The position numbers were made by a program, and so were the translations under genes. This document shows, piece by piece, positions 36,549-44,539 of a DNA stretch of 64,000 nucleotides. The notes beneath the pieces were generated by a model. That model searched no databases, had not been told where the DNA came from, and saw only the letters and a program-made list of their open reading frames with translations. Each line of letters begins with the position of its first letter. Positions within the stretch are counted from its first letter, which is position 1. Source of the stretch: Phycisphaerales bacterium (lineage in GTDB: Bacteria > Planctomycetota > Phycisphaerae > Phycisphaerales > UBA1924); NCBI GenBank assembly GCA_020847175.1, contig JADLCM010000064.1, forward strand, positions 1 through 64,000, read 5' to 3'.

Positions 36549-37111
36549 ACATCACGTCGCGCCACGCGGCACTGGCGAGTGCAGCGGCAAGCGCCGCGAT
36601 TCTCGCGCTGGGCGGCTGGTTGACCTGGACCGAGGTGCAGCAGCGGCGCGGAGCGAGGGAGGCCCTCGAAACGCGCCTCGCGCAGGGGCTTGAGATGCAG
36701 GGCGACCTGCGCCAGCGGCGCGCGGCGCTGGAGAGCGCGCTGACCCGGCGCGAGCGCGCGTCCGCGGGTTCGACGATGCGGCTGGCTCCCCTGGCGGCGC
36801 TCAACGACACCCTCGCCCGCCTGGCGGCCCTGGCGGGGGAGTTCGGCCTTGAGGTGACGGCCATGGCGCCCGGGAGCGCGGCGGAGAAGCCGTTCTACCG
36901 GGCGGTGCCGGTGGCGATGCGGGCCCGGGCGCGGTATCCGGACGTGCCCGCGTTCTTCACGGCGCTGCACGAGCGGATGCCGGACGTGTGCGTGCAGGCG
37001 TTCTCGCTGGATTCGGAGGGTCAGTCCGGAGCCTTGGGCGTCACGCTCGCGCTGGAATGGCGTGCCGCCCCGGACGACTCTGCGGGTCGTGCGGGGGCGG
37101 GCGGGAAATGA
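36545..37111 (+). CDS. PilO/GspM-like protein (system 2)
   Basis: 188 residues with an N-terminal transmembrane segment (AAASAAILALGGWLTW), a coiled coil (EALETRLAQGLEMQGDL) and a C-terminal ferredoxin-like domain (YPDVPAFFTALHERMPDVCV), the PilO layout. It partners the PilM/PilN-type gene, with ATGA overlap at its start. A Gly-rich tail ends the protein. The next gene begins about 50 bp later. Confidence 0.7.
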   Translation: MNITSRHAALASAAASAAILALGGWLTWTEVQQRRGAREALETRLAQGLEMQGDLRQRRAALESALTRRERASAGSTMRLAPLAALNDTLARLAALAGEFGLEVTAMAPGSAAEKPFYRAVPVAMRARARYPDVPAFFTALHERMPDVCVQAFSLDSEGQSGALGVTLALEWRAAPDDSAGRAGAGGK

Positions 37112-37159
37112 CCGGCGCGCCCGGTGGCCCCGGTGCGGAGCGATTCGTCCACTTGGGGC

Positions 37160-37681
37160 ATGGGTCGTCGCAAACGCATGTACGTGGGGCTGCTGGGATG
37201 CGCCCTGAGTTCACTGGTCGTCGACCAGGTGCTGCTCGCGCCCGGGGGCGGGCCGGCGCGGGCGGGCGCCGCGGAGCCGTTCCTGGACCTCTCGGCGGCC
37301 GAGCAGGGCGAGCCGCTGATCGGCGAGCTCGATGCGCTGCTGCGGGCCGAGCGCGGGACGCTGGCGGGGCGCCTGGAGATGCTGCGGGGCGAACAGTCCG
37401 GCGGGCGCGCCCGGGATGCCTTCGCCGGCGGGACTCTGTTCGTTGCGAGCAGCGCCACCCCGTCGGAGGCGCCGGAGCCGGCGCCGGCATCTCCCGCCGA
37501 TTACGTGGTCACCTCGGTGATTCTCGGGCGGTCGCCCATGGCGTTCATCAACGGGCGGCTGATGCGCGAGGGTGCGAGTCTGGACGAGCGCACGCGCGTC
37601 GTCTCGATCACGCAGGGGATGGTTCGTCTGGAGCGCGAGGGCGTGATGGTGGACCTGCCCGTGGTGCGCGAAGGCCGGTAA
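37160..37681 (+). CDS. Small membrane-anchored protein, possible PilP/GspB/C-like (system 2)
   Basis: 173 residues from ATG 37160; GTG codons at 37124 and 37133 would lengthen it, and no start has a convincing ribosome site. A hydrophobic segment (MYVGLLGCALSSLVVDQVLL) anchors it. After a disordered Ala/Pro region, a small beta domain occupies the last 55 residues (DYVVTSVILGRSPMAFING, then RVVSITQGMVRLEREGVM). That domain resembles the GspB/GspC/PilP type that binds regulatory or secretin partners. Assignment is from position and this shape only. Confidence 0.55.
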   Translation: MGRRKRMYVGLLGCALSSLVVDQVLLAPGGGPARAGAAEPFLDLSAAEQGEPLIGELDALLRAERGTLAGRLEMLRGEQSGGRARDAFAGGTLFVASSATPSEAPEPAPASPADYVVTSVILGRSPMAFINGRLMREGASLDERTRVVSITQGMVRLEREGVMVDLPVVREGR

Positions 37682-37825
37682 CACGCCCGGAATCAGCACA
37701 AACAACACCGAATAGGGTCCCGGGTGCCCCCGAGCGTCAAGACCGCGCGGCGGAGGGCCGATGGGTGTGGGTGTCCCGCGGTTGCGGGGGTGGGAAAACC
37801 GGAAGAACACACGCGAGGAAACGCC

Positions 37826-38287
37826 ATGTTTGCACGTCGAGCCTTCAGCCTGATCGAGTTGGTGATCGTGGTAGTGATCCTGGGCATCATCGGGGCGATC
37901 GCGCTGCCCCGCATGAGCCGCGGCGCCGAGGGCGCCAAGGATGCGGCGCTGGTCGCCGACCTGACGCTCCTGCGCCAGGCGATCGACCTGTACCAGACGG
38001 AGCACGAGGGAACGTTCCCCGGCGCGGCGACGATCGCGAACGAACTGACGATGTACACCGACGTGACGGGCGCCACGAGCGCGACCAAGACGGGTGCGTT
38101 CATCTACGGCCCGTACCTGCGGGTGATCCCGGCCCTCAAGGTCGGCTCCAACCGCGGCGACTCGACCATCGCGGCGGCGGACGGCGCGGGCGTGGGCTGG
38201 ATCTACACCGCGTCGAGCGGGTCGATCAAGGCGAACCTGGGTGACGGCGAGGTCGACGCGGCGGGCGTGAAGTACAACACCTATTGA
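37826..38287 (+). CDS. Major pilin/pseudopilin (system 2)
   Basis: 153 residues. The leader ends ARRA and the mature protein begins FSLIELVIVVVILGIIGAIALP with Glu5; Ala again precedes the cleavage site. The helix runs into RGAEGAKDAALVADLTLLRQ. The C-terminal domain (DGAGVGWIYTASSGSIKANL) lacks the GspG calcium loop, so it may be a type IV pilin of a distinct group. ATG 37826 has GAGGAA upstream. 144 bp of untranslated sequence separates it from the preceding gene, perhaps allowing separate expression. Confidence 0.85.
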   Translation: MFARRAFSLIELVIVVVILGIIGAIALPRMSRGAEGAKDAALVADLTLLRQAIDLYQTEHEGTFPGAATIANELTMYTDVTGATSATKTGAFIYGPYLRVIPALKVGSNRGDSTIAAADGAGVGWIYTASSGSIKANLGDGEVDAAGVKYNTY

Positions 38288-38305
38288 TGATCGCGGGGAT
38301 GCCGC

Positions 38306-38836
38306 GTGATGATGTTCTCCACCAGCGCCCGGCCTCCGCGACGCCCCATTCGTATGGGCGGTCGCCGGGGCCGGGCGTCGCGTCGGGGGTTCACGCTCGT
38401 TGAGCTGCTGGTGGTGGTGACGATCATCGGCGTCATCGGGGCGATCGCTGCCCCGCGCCTGGGCGGCAGCACATCGGTGGCGCGGCTGCGGGCGGCGGCG
38501 GACCGGCTGGAGGCCGACCTGGGGCTGGCCCGGGCTCACGCGCGGCGCACCAGCACGAGCGTGACCGTGACGTTTGCCTCCGCCGGCTACCGGATGGCGG
38601 GGGTGCCCAACCCGGTGAGCGGGGAGGCGGGGTACAAGGTGCGGCTGGACATGCCGCCGTACGAGGTTGGGCTGCGGTCGTCGGGATTCAAGTCGGGGAG
38701 CGACCTGGTATTCGATGCGATGGGCGGCGCCGATGCGTCGCCGGTGCTCCTGCTCGAGCACGGCACGTTCGCGATCAAGATGGAGGTGGACGCCTCCAGC
38801 GGGCTGGTGTCGCGGGGCGACCTGACGGGGCGGTGA
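38306..38836 (+). CDS. GspH-like minor pseudopilin (system 2)
   Basis: 176 residues. Prepilin motif SRRG then FTLVELLVVVTIIGVIGAIA with Glu5. The N-terminal leader is long (about 27 residues) and Arg-rich. The globular domain (RTSTSVTVTFASAGYRM...) resembles GspH/FimT. Start GTG 38306 or the ATG codons at 38309 and 38312. It follows the pilin gene by 18 bp. Confidence 0.8.
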   Translation: MMMFSTSARPPRRPIRMGGRRGRASRRGFTLVELLVVVTIIGVIGAIAAPRLGGSTSVARLRAAADRLEADLGLARAHARRTSTSVTVTFASAGYRMAGVPNPVSGEAGYKVRLDMPPYEVGLRSSGFKSGSDLVFDAMGGADASPVLLLEHGTFAIKMEVDASSGLVSRGDLTGR

Positions 38837-38842
38837 TGCCGA

Positions 38843-39373
38843 ATGAAGAACCGCGGGGCAGACCGGAGTCGGCGTGAGCGAGGAGCGTTGCGGCGGCGTG
38901 CCATGACGCTCATTGAACTCGTGGTGGCGCTCGCGATCACGTCGCTGGTGCTCGCGGGGGTGGGCGCCGCGGTGCGGCTGGCCGCGGGGGCGTTGCCGGG
39001 GCGGGATGATGCGCTGGCGGGGCTGCTGCGCGGGCAACGGTTCCTGGATGAGTTTCTCGACTCGATCTCGACGGCGACCGGCGTTGAGAGCCTGGGCGCG
39101 ACAGGGGTGAGTTTCACCGTCCCTGATCGGGACGAGGACGGCGATGAGGAGGAGTTGGCGTATGCGTGGTCGAGTACGTCCGGCGAACCGGTGCTGCTCG
39201 TGGTCAACGGGGGCGCGCCGGTGCAGGTGCTTGACGCGTGTGACGGCCTTGCGGTGAGCGCGATCACCGGAGATGGATTGGTTCGCGCCGTGCAGGTGTC
39301 GCTCATCGTGAGCGGACGTACGGGCGTGCTGCGCTCGGGGACGCGGCTTCTGTCGATGCCGGAGGCGCCATGA
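38843..39373 (+). CDS. GspJ-like minor pseudopilin (system 2)
   Basis: 176 residues. Prepilin motif RRRA followed by MTLIELVVALAITSLVLAGV with Glu5; Ala precedes cleavage. The soluble part is mostly beta (GVSFTVPDRDEDGDEEELAY) with an acidic loop. ATG 38843 has little ribosome-site support; an in-frame ATG within the motif would remove the leader and is unlikely. It overlaps the next start by 4 bp. Confidence 0.75.
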   Translation: MKNRGADRSRRERGALRRRAMTLIELVVALAITSLVLAGVGAAVRLAAGALPGRDDALAGLLRGQRFLDEFLDSISTATGVESLGATGVSFTVPDRDEDGDEEELAYAWSSTSGEPVLLVVNGGAPVQVLDACDGLAVSAITGDGLVRAVQVSLIVSGRTGVLRSGTRLLSMPEAP

Positions 39374-39972
39374 TGAACGCGCGGACCATGCGCAGACGCG
39401 GGTTCACCATTGCGGAGGGCGCGATCGGCGTGCTGCTGGTCGCGGGTCTGCTGGTGAGCGCGATCAGCACCGCCGGGGTGCAGGCGCGGGCGCGGCGACA
39501 CGCGGCGGATCGAATCCGGGCCGAGGGGCTGGCGCACGACCTCATGGCCGAGGTCTTGCAGATGCACTACTCAGACCCTGGCGACGCGGTTGAGTTGTTC
39601 GGGCGGGGGGTGGGGGAGGCCCTGGGCTCGCGTCCGACGTACGACGACGTGGACGACTACGACGGGCACAGCGAGTCGCCGCCCGCGGAAGCCGGCGGGG
39701 CCGCCATCGCGGGGTACACCGGCTGGGGGCGGCGTGTGGACGTGGCGCGCGTGGATGAGAACGGAAACGTGTCGGGAACGGAGACCGGGCTGAAGCGCGT
39801 CACGGTGACGGTCTCCAAGGGCGGCGTCCCCCTCGCGACGCTCGTCGCCGTGCGCTCGGCGGCGTGGGAAGGGGGCGCCTCGGACACGGACGGATCAGGA
39901 AACGAAACGAGGCGCCGGAAGGACGGATCGGGCGGCTTGCTCCGGACCTTGCTGAAGGGACTGGGGGTGTAG
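39370..39972 (+). CDS. GspI-like minor pseudopilin (system 2)
   Basis: 200 residues. Prepilin motif RRRG then FTIAEGAIGVLLVAGLLVSA with Glu5. The globular domain has an Asp/Tyr-rich stretch (RPTYDDVDDYDGHSESPP), then GLKRVTVTVSKGGVPLATL. The C-terminus is basic. Start has GGAGGC upstream. Followed after 5 bp by the PilX-like gene. Confidence 0.75.
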   Translation: MMNARTMRRRGFTIAEGAIGVLLVAGLLVSAISTAGVQARARRHAADRIRAEGLAHDLMAEVLQMHYSDPGDAVELFGRGVGEALGSRPTYDDVDDYDGHSESPPAEAGGAAIAGYTGWGRRVDVARVDENGNVSGTETGLKRVTVTVSKGGVPLATLVAVRSAAWEGGASDTDGSGNETRRRKDGSGGLLRTLLKGLGV

Positions 39973-39977
39973 TCGCC

Positions 39978-41237
39978 ATGGGGAAGGGGCCAGGGAGAAG
40001 CGCGAGCGCCCGGCGCGGGGCCGCCTACCTGGTGGCGGTGGCCGGCGCTGCCACGGTCGCGGCGATGTTGGTCGGCGGCGCGCTGGCGTTGCGGGTGCAG
40101 CGTGCGGAGTCGGTGGGGCTGATCGAGCCGGGCCGGGCGCGGCTGGCCGCCGCGTCCGGGCTGGAAGTCGCGGCCTACAGGGTGATGAAGAATGACGGAT
40201 GGCGGAGCGGCCTCGGTGAAACTTGGTTCTCGGTGAGCATGGGCGACGCGACCGTGCGCATCGATGTCACCGGGCCGGGCGGGGGCGCGCTCGACGACGC
40301 CGAACCCGCAACGCTGTGGGCGACGGCGGTGTCGGGGGCTTCGACGCAGGTTCTGGCGGCGGAGACGACGCTATTCGAGGAATGGCCGGACGCGCTGGAC
40401 AACGCGGTGATGGCGGGAAGCACGCTCAGGCTGACCGCCAGCCTGACCGTGGACGCCATGAGCGCGTGCAACGACACCGCGCGGGTGCTGTGGGCGCGGC
40501 TGTACGGCGACCTCGAGACGAACACGGTGGTGGGCAACAACGTGAGCGGGAGCCTGACGACCGGAATCACCCACGACATGCCCGACCCGGCTGCGCTGGT
40601 GGATGCGTACATCGCGATCGGCACGCCGATTCCCTATTCGGCGATTCCCTCCGGGACGATCTCGAAGAAACTCTTCAGCCCTTCGCACAATCCGTTCGGG
40701 GGCGCGGTGAATGCGCAGGGGGTCTACGTGATCGACTGCGGGGGGAAGGACATCAAGATCGGGAACACGCGCATCCTCGGCACGCTGGTGATACTCGATC
40801 CCGGGTCGGGTTCGACGTTCGGCGGTTCGATGCTCGTGGCGCCCGCGTTGAGCGGTCTGGCGAGCATCGTGGTGCGCGGAAACATGACCTTCAATGTGAA
40901 TTCCTCGAACACGCTCAGCGAAAGCGCGCTGGGCACGAACTTCAACCCCGCAGGGGCGCCGTACGCGGACGTGAGCGACGCGGACACGGCGGACTCGTAT
41001 GCGCCGGGTTTTCAGGGCATGCTGTATGCGACCGGGAGCCTCTCGCTCGAGGGAACGATGACGAGCACCACGCCGCGCGGGTACACGGGGGCGATCATGG
41101 CGGGAGGAACAATCTCGGTCAGCGGCCAGACCAAGGTGGGTTGGGACAGCACGCTGGCGACCGACCCGCCGCTCGGGTTCGTGACGATTGTGGAACGGCT
41201 GGAGCCGACCGGGATACGGCGTGAGGTGGCGAGATAG
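39978..41237 (+). CDS. PilX/GspK-like pilus protein with repetitive beta domain (system 2)
   Basis: 419 residues. The N-terminus has a hydrophobic segment (AYLVAVAGAATVAAMLVGGALAL) without a clear prepilin Gly-Phe site or Glu5. The rest is Ser/Thr/Gly/Asn rich with short beta-forming strands (GTLVILDPGSGSTFGGSMLV, VVRGNMTFNVNSSNTL, GMLYATGSLSLEGTMTSTT), as in bactofilin-like or PilX-type tip domains. It closes the system 2 operon. It could be the surface-exposed tip or an adhesin; this is inference. It ends 194 bp before ilvE. Confidence 0.6.
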   Translation: MGKGPGRSASARRGAAYLVAVAGAATVAAMLVGGALALRVQRAESVGLIEPGRARLAAASGLEVAAYRVMKNDGWRSGLGETWFSVSMGDATVRIDVTGPGGGALDDAEPATLWATAVSGASTQVLAAETTLFEEWPDALDNAVMAGSTLRLTASLTVDAMSACNDTARVLWARLYGDLETNTVVGNNVSGSLTTGITHDMPDPAALVDAYIAIGTPIPYSAIPSGTISKKLFSPSHNPFGGAVNAQGVYVIDCGGKDIKIGNTRILGTLVILDPGSGSTFGGSMLVAPALSGLASIVVRGNMTFNVNSSNTLSESALGTNFNPAGAPYADVSDADTADSYAPGFQGMLYATGSLSLEGTMTSTTPRGYTGAIMAGGTISVSGQTKVGWDSTLATDPPLGFVTIVERLEPTGIRREVAR

Positions 41238-41431
41238 TCTTCTGGCCGCGCGGCCCACGGGCGAGGAGGCGCACGATGGGGCCACACGCGACCGGCCGGC
41301 GCCGGATTTCCCGATGCCTGACGGCGGGGATTCGAGGCCGGGCCGAGGGACAAAAACCGGCGGGTTGGGTGAACCTCACGGGGGATTCAGACGTTTCTAG
41401 GGCGTACCCTTGCGGACAGGAAGGAGCCGCC

Positions 41432-42394
41432 ATGAGCAAGACCGCATCCGGACCGCTCACCAAGGCGGGCCACGCGCCCGCGCCCTCCCCGGCGACCGAG
41501 CCGATGGTGTATGTGAATGGCGCGCTGGTGCCCAAGAGCCAGGCCACGGTGAACGTGTTCGACCACGGCCTGCTCTACGGCGACGGGATTTTTGAGGGCA
41601 TCCGGGTCTACAAGGGCAAGATCTTCAAGCTCGGGCAGCACCTCGACCGGCTGTGGGCGTGTGCCAAGTCGATCAGGCTGGATATCGGCGTGACCCGCGA
41701 GGAGATGGCGGAGATCAACCGGCGCACCGTGGCGGCAAACGGGATCGTGGACGGGTACATCCGGCTGGTGGTGACCCGGGGCGTGGGGTCGCTCGGGCTC
41801 AATCCCTTCGTGTGCCCCAAGGCGGGGATCATCTGCATCGCGGACCAGATCAGGCTCTTTCCCAAGGAGCAGTATGAGCAGGGGATGAAGGTGATCGTGG
41901 CGGAGCGCCCCAAGATTCCGGTGGCCTGCCTCGACCCGCGGATCAAGAGCCTGAACTATCTGAACAACATCCTGGCGAAAGTCGAAGCGCTCGACCGCGA
42001 CCTCTTCGAGGTCATCATGCTCTCGACGGAGGGATGGGTGACCGAGGGGTCGGGCGACAACATCTTCGTGGTGAAGAACGGCGAGTTGTTCACGCCGCCC
42101 TGCGAGGTCGGGGCGCTGGAGGGGATCACGCGCCGGTTCGTGATGCGCGAGTTGTGCCCCGCGCTGGGGGTGTCCTGCCGCGAGAAGATGATGCGGATCG
42201 AGGAGGTCTTTGACGCCGACGAGATCTTCCTGACCGGGTCGGCGGCGGAGATCATCGGGGTGTCGGCGGTGATCGACCGGGCAAGCCGGGGCGGCACGGA
42301 GCACGTGATTTCCCGGGGCGAGGGGCCGATCACGAAGAAGTTGCGCGAGCGCTTCCGGGCCATTGTGACCAGCGACCACGTGCCCGAGGATTGA
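41432..42394 (+). CDS. ilvE: Branched-chain amino acid aminotransferase (class IV)
   Basis: PLP enzyme for the last step of Leu, Ile and Val synthesis. 320 residues. NVFDHGLLYGDGIFEGIRVY is the N-terminal substrate region, and the PLP-binding Lys is in RIKSLNYLNNI near residue 171. EGSGDNIFVVKNGEL is also characteristic. ATG 41432 has AAGGAG at ideal spacing. A D-amino acid or 4-amino-4-deoxychorismate specificity cannot be excluded by sequence alone, but the length and motifs favour IlvE. Confidence 0.9.
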   Translation: MSKTASGPLTKAGHAPAPSPATEPMVYVNGALVPKSQATVNVFDHGLLYGDGIFEGIRVYKGKIFKLGQHLDRLWACAKSIRLDIGVTREEMAEINRRTVAANGIVDGYIRLVVTRGVGSLGLNPFVCPKAGIICIADQIRLFPKEQYEQGMKVIVAERPKIPVACLDPRIKSLNYLNNILAKVEALDRDLFEVIMLSTEGWVTEGSGDNIFVVKNGELFTPPCEVGALEGITRRFVMRELCPALGVSCREKMMRIEEVFDADEIFLTGSAAEIIGVSAVIDRASRGGTEHVISRGEGPITKKLRERFRAIVTSDHVPED

Positions 42395-42508
42395 TCTCGG
42401 GACGGAGAATCCGGCGCGTCGGGCCCGGCGGGCGCGCCAGAAACCTGCAACAATGGCTCCTTGGTCTGCGGGGCCTCCGGCCCTCGCCGGACCTGGTGAG
42501 GAGCCTGC

Positions 42509-43534
42509 ATGACACAACCCATCCGTGTCGGCGTGGTCGGGCTTGGGTTCATGGGCGCGACGCACATCCGGGCCTTTCATGATGCCCAGGGGGCGGGGTT
42601 CCCCTGCCGCGTGGCGGCCGTGGCCGACCGGGACCGGACCAATCTGACCGGGCACCTGGTGTCGAAGGGAAACCTCGGGCGTACGGGCGAGGGGCGGCTG
42701 TTCGACCCCACGAGCGTGCGGACGTACGAAGACCCCGCGCGCCTGGCGCGCGACCCGGACCTTGACCTCATCAGCATCTGCACGCACACCGACAGCCACG
42801 TGGAGATCGCGCTCGAAGCGCTCGCCCGGGGCAAGCACGTGCTGGTCGAGAAGCCCGTGTCGCTGCACTCGCCCGAGGTGGACCGGCTGGCGCAGGCGGC
42901 GCGGGCGTCGGGGCGAGTGTGCATGCCCGCGATGTGCATGCGGTTCTGGCCGGCGTGGACCTGGCTGAAGCAGCACGTGGAATCCGGGGTGCTGGGGACC
43001 TGCCGGAGCGCGACGTTTCATCGGCTCGGCAGCCGCCCGGACTGGTCGCCGGAGTTCTACCGGGATGCGACGCGGTCGGGCGGCGCGCTCACGGACCTGC
43101 ACATTCACGACGTGGACTTCATCCACTGGTGCTTCGGCCCGGTGACGCAGGTGCGGGCGACCGGGTCGGTCGATCACCTGACGACGACCTTCAAGGCGGA
43201 GCGCGGGCCGGCACACCTGGTTGCCGAGGCGGGGTGGGACCACGCGAAGGGATGGCCCTTCCGGATGCGGTTCGTGGCGATCTTCGACAAGGCCACGGCG
43301 GAGTTTGACATCGCGCGTCCGCACCAGCTCATGGTCTACCGCGACGGGGGGGCCGAGCACGTGCCCCTTGAGGGGCTCACGGGGTATGACCACGAGGTGC
43401 GCCACGCGCTCGCGGTGATCGGGGCGGGCAAGACCCAGACCATCGCGACGATGGACGAAGCGCTGCAGGTCTCGCTGCTGCTCGATGCGGCGCGCCTGAG
43501 CCTGGAGCGGGGCAGGGCGGTCTCGCTGCCCTGA
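42509..43534 (+). CDS. Gfo/Idh/MocA family NAD(P)-dependent oxidoreductase
   Basis: 341 residues. The Rossmann motif is GVVGLGFMGATHIRAF near the N-terminus and the EKP motif is HVLVEKPVSL. LTDLHIHDVDFIHWCFG supplies the conserved Asp/His catalytic region. The substrate is probably a sugar or inositol derivative. ATG 42509 has GAGGAG upstream. A second family member of 408 residues is at 52637. The genes around it do not reveal the pathway. Confidence 0.88.
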   Translation: MTQPIRVGVVGLGFMGATHIRAFHDAQGAGFPCRVAAVADRDRTNLTGHLVSKGNLGRTGEGRLFDPTSVRTYEDPARLARDPDLDLISICTHTDSHVEIALEALARGKHVLVEKPVSLHSPEVDRLAQAARASGRVCMPAMCMRFWPAWTWLKQHVESGVLGTCRSATFHRLGSRPDWSPEFYRDATRSGGALTDLHIHDVDFIHWCFGPVTQVRATGSVDHLTTTFKAERGPAHLVAEAGWDHAKGWPFRMRFVAIFDKATAEFDIARPHQLMVYRDGGAEHVPLEGLTGYDHEVRHALAVIGAGKTQTIATMDEALQVSLLLDAARLSLERGRAVSLP

Positions 43535-43567
43535 ACGCGGGGTTTCGGTGCATCCGGGAGGGTCGAG

Positions 43568-44458
43568 ATGGAGCGTGCAGCGGGGGCGATGTCGCGCCGG
43601 GCGCTGGCGACGAAGCTGTGCGGCATGGCCCTCGGCGTCATCGGGCTCGGTGCCTGCCGCCCCGCGAAGAGGCCGCCCGCGTCCGGTGAACGGATCGTCG
43701 TCCTCAGCCCGGCGCTGGCGGCGACGCTCGACGATCTCGGGGTGCGCGCGCGGGTGGTGGGGCGCCACGGCTGGGACATGGTGCTCGATCCGTCCATTCC
43801 GGTCTGCGGCGACCAGTCCGGGCTGGACTACGAGGCCCTGCTCGCGGTGCGGCCGACGGTGGTGATCGTGGAGTTCAACCCGAGCGATCTCCCGCAGCGG
43901 CTGGTGCGCATGGCCGCGGAGCAGGGGTGGGAGGTGCTGAACCTTCCGGCGCTGGGGCTGAGCGACGTGGTGCGCGTCACACGAGCGCTGGAGGAACGCT
44001 TCGCGCCCGGCGCGGGGCTGGCCGACCGGCTGGAGCACCTTTCGGCGCCGGAGGGGGCGCTTGAACGAGCCGGGCGCGTGATGCTGGTCGCGGGAGAGCA
44101 GCCGATCGCGGCGCTCGGGCCGGGATCCGTGCACCACGAACTGCTCGTGCGGCTGGGGGGGGTGCCCGCCGTGACCGAGGGCGGGCCCTTTCAGGAGTTG
44201 GATGCCGAGGACATGCTTCGGCTGGCGCCCGAGGGCGTGGTGGTGCTGCTGCCCCGCACGCCGAGGTCGGCGCCCGGGGCGCCGCTGACGAGCGACGAGG
44301 TCGGGGCGAGGCCCGGGCTCGCCCTTCTGCGGGGCACGCCCGCCGCGGAGCGCGGGCGTCTGGCCCTGATCGATGACCCGCTCTGCCTGACGCCGAGCAC
44401 AAGCCTCCTGCGCGTGGCGGCGGACCTCCGCGCGGTGCTTCGCCGGTGGGCGCAGTGA
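43568..44458 (+). CDS. Periplasmic binding lipoprotein, BtuF/FecB-like
   Basis: 296 residues. The N-terminus has a twin-arginine-like SRRAL segment and a lipobox LGAC with Cys30. The mature part has ERIVVLSPALAATLDDLGVR, and LLAVRPTVVIVEFNPSDLP, typical of helical-backbone metal or corrinoid binding proteins (BtuF/FhuD/FecB). The permease and ATPase of an importer are not adjacent. Start has GGGAGGG upstream. It lies between an oxidoreductase and argS. Confidence 0.75.
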   Translation: MERAAGAMSRRALATKLCGMALGVIGLGACRPAKRPPASGERIVVLSPALAATLDDLGVRARVVGRHGWDMVLDPSIPVCGDQSGLDYEALLAVRPTVVIVEFNPSDLPQRLVRMAAEQGWEVLNLPALGLSDVVRVTRALEERFAPGAGLADRLEHLSAPEGALERAGRVMLVAGEQPIAALGPGSVHHELLVRLGGVPAVTEGGPFQELDAEDMLRLAPEGVVVLLPRTPRSAPGAPLTSDEVGARPGLALLRGTPAAERGRLALIDDPLCLTPSTSLLRVAADLRAVLRRWAQ

Positions 44459-44539
44459 GCGCGGCGCGGGTCAGAGACGACGGCGCGCGCGGGGCGTGCG
44501 CGCGGGCGCGGAGCGGACGGGGGAACTACACTCGGGGCG

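Noticed and set aside
37211..39037. Long minus-strand open frame across the system 2 pilin genes
   Set aside because: The opposite strand carries clear prepilin motifs and family domains; the minus frame is low-complexity and rich in His, Arg and Pro.
42961..42985. Second parS near CACGTGGAATC
   Set aside because: Only part of one arm matches, and it is inside a coding gene; the other arm is not present.
41387..44137. 916-codon minus-strand open frame opposite ilvE and the oxidoreductase
   Set aside because: It mirrors the codon structure of well-identified genes on the plus strand and has no recognisable motif.
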